In this document: piece after piece, positions 63,461-64,000 of the stretch
How the letters are laid out: every line of letters starts with the position of its first letter
How positions within the stretch are numbered: position 1 is the stretch's first letter
Source: Segetibacter sp. 3557_3
GTDB taxonomy: Bacteria > Bacteroidota > Bacteroidia > Chitinophagales > Chitinophagaceae
DNA length: 64,000 bases
Direction of reading: 5' to 3'
Assembly: GCF_004354985.1 (NCBI RefSeq)
Contig: NZ_SMSK01000015.1
Coordinates: 1 to 64,000, forward strand
Translations under genes and position numbers: made by a program
The notes under the pieces: model-generated
What the model saw: only the letters and a program-made list of their open reading frames with translations
The model's database searches: none
What the model was told of the DNA's origin: nothing

Positions 63461-64000
63461 TTACTTTTCAGAAGGGTTCTTTTTTCCTGCAAGTAATTTC
63501 TCAACAGTAGCTTCAAGTCTGCGCGCTTTTGTCTCCTCGCGTTTTGCACCTTCAATCCAGCTTACATACTCTTTCTGGTTAGTAATTGAGAGCGCCTGAA
63601 ATACTTCACGAGCGTTTTTGTGCCTGCTAAAAATCTTCTCAAGATCAGCCAGCGGAACAATCAGATTTTTGTCGAAGTCAATTCCTTTAATGTCGACAGA
63701 TTTCACTTCCTGGCATTCACTGAGCCTCGCCGTGATTTCTGATGACTTCTTAAAACGGAATGCACTCCACACATGATCTAAAGGTACCTGAACCACTCCT
63801 TCAAAACCATTAGCAGTAAGCACTTCCCAACTGCAATCCCTGTTCAGGTCGCTGGAGATTTTACTTGTTGATTTTGGATAGGCGATCCAGAGCTTAGCTT
63901 CTGGTTGCAAGGCGGGCAATACTTCGGAGAGAATACCATTAAGCTGGTTAACATTAATGGCAAAAACGAGTGCAAAATCAATTCGTTTTGTGCGAAGAAG
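63461..64000 (-). CDS. DUF3052-like plus YdeI/OmpD-associated domain protein, cut by the window edge
   Basis: The frame is open from the right edge, reading DFALVFAINVNQLNGILSEV and then LPALQPEAKLWIAYPKSTSK. Its start lies outside the window. The middle (NRDCSWEVLTANGFEGVVQV, DHVWSAFRF) resembles DUF3052, a domain of unknown function found with bacteriocin-protection-type proteins. The last 60 residues (KNAREVFQALSITNQKEYVS, WIEGAKREETKARRLEATVE) are the YdeI/OmpD-associated domain (PF13376 type). At least 179 residues are visible. No function beyond the family name can be given. Confidence 0.8.
   Translation of the reverse strand, partial: LLRTKRIDFALVFAINVNQLNGILSEVLPALQPEAKLWIAYPKSTSKISSDLNRDCSWEVLTANGFEGVVQVPLDHVWSAFRFKKSSEITARLSECQEVKSVDIKGIDFDKNLIVPLADLEKIFSRHKNAREVFQALSITNQKEYVSWIEGAKREETKARRLEATVEKLLAGKKNPSEK

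Overview
The window looks like a chromosomal segment of a soil- or plant-associated Bacteroidota, most likely family Chitinophagaceae. The evidence is a SusC/SusD pair, two further TonB-type outer-membrane receptors (one a remnant), lipoproteins with Bacteroidota-style lipoboxes, a TTTG-N19-(T/C)AnnTTTG promoter, weak Shine-Dalgarno signals, and a small protein type I associate with Chitinophagaceae. Base composition is moderate. No prophage, CRISPR array or complete insertion sequence is seen; the only mobile-element trace is a probable transposase tail at the left edge. This is judged by eye; no database search was possible.

0-4 kb: a quinone-type ring-cleaving dioxygenase coupled to a MhqD-like esterase, a 34-codon membrane peptide, and an intact cyanophycinase. 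3.4-12.5 kb (minus strand): a tightly packed glycogen-to-trehalose operon, glgX - treZ - treY::malQ fusion - esterase. 12.8-15.2 kb: a decay zone with two tandem DUF421 (YetF-like) genes, both broken, and a cyanophycin synthetase reduced to its two ends. 15.3-26 kb: two short-chain dehydrogenases, a GH63-type glucosidase, a cold-shock-domain protein with a charged N-terminal extension, a GH16 lipoprotein, a Gfo/Idh/MocA oxidoreductase, small hydrophilic proteins (one frameshifted) and a SWIB protein with a histone-H1-like tail. This half reads as stress and reserve-carbon physiology.

29-43 kb looks like one catabolic region: susC-susD, a sodium/solute symporter, a DUF5009 membrane protein, a secreted purple-acid-phosphatase-like enzyme, myo-inositol oxygenase and a divergent LacI-family regulator with a candidate operator beside it. 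The genes suggest uptake of inositol, perhaps from phosphorylated inositol, and oxidation to glucuronate. Between susD and the convergent symporter lie about 2 kb of tandem repeats. They form two arrays whose shared core is inverted, so each neighbouring gene would read the core in the same sense. An isolated degenerate copy lies upstream of susC.

43-49 kb: fatty acid hydroxylase family protein, remnants of a VOC protein and of an outer-membrane receptor, an ankyrin protein, an intact receptor and a lipoprotein. 49.5-64 kb: mostly conserved functions: ppk1, an ArsR/SRPBCC pair, a Wzt-type ABC ATPase with a DUF268 protein and a GT11 fucosyltransferase (no Wzm permease beside it), a secreted proline-rich protein, tRNA-Cys, nucleoside phosphorylase, dapF, an aspartate/glutamate racemase, a response regulator, dnaG and a YdeI/OmpD-type protein running off the right edge.
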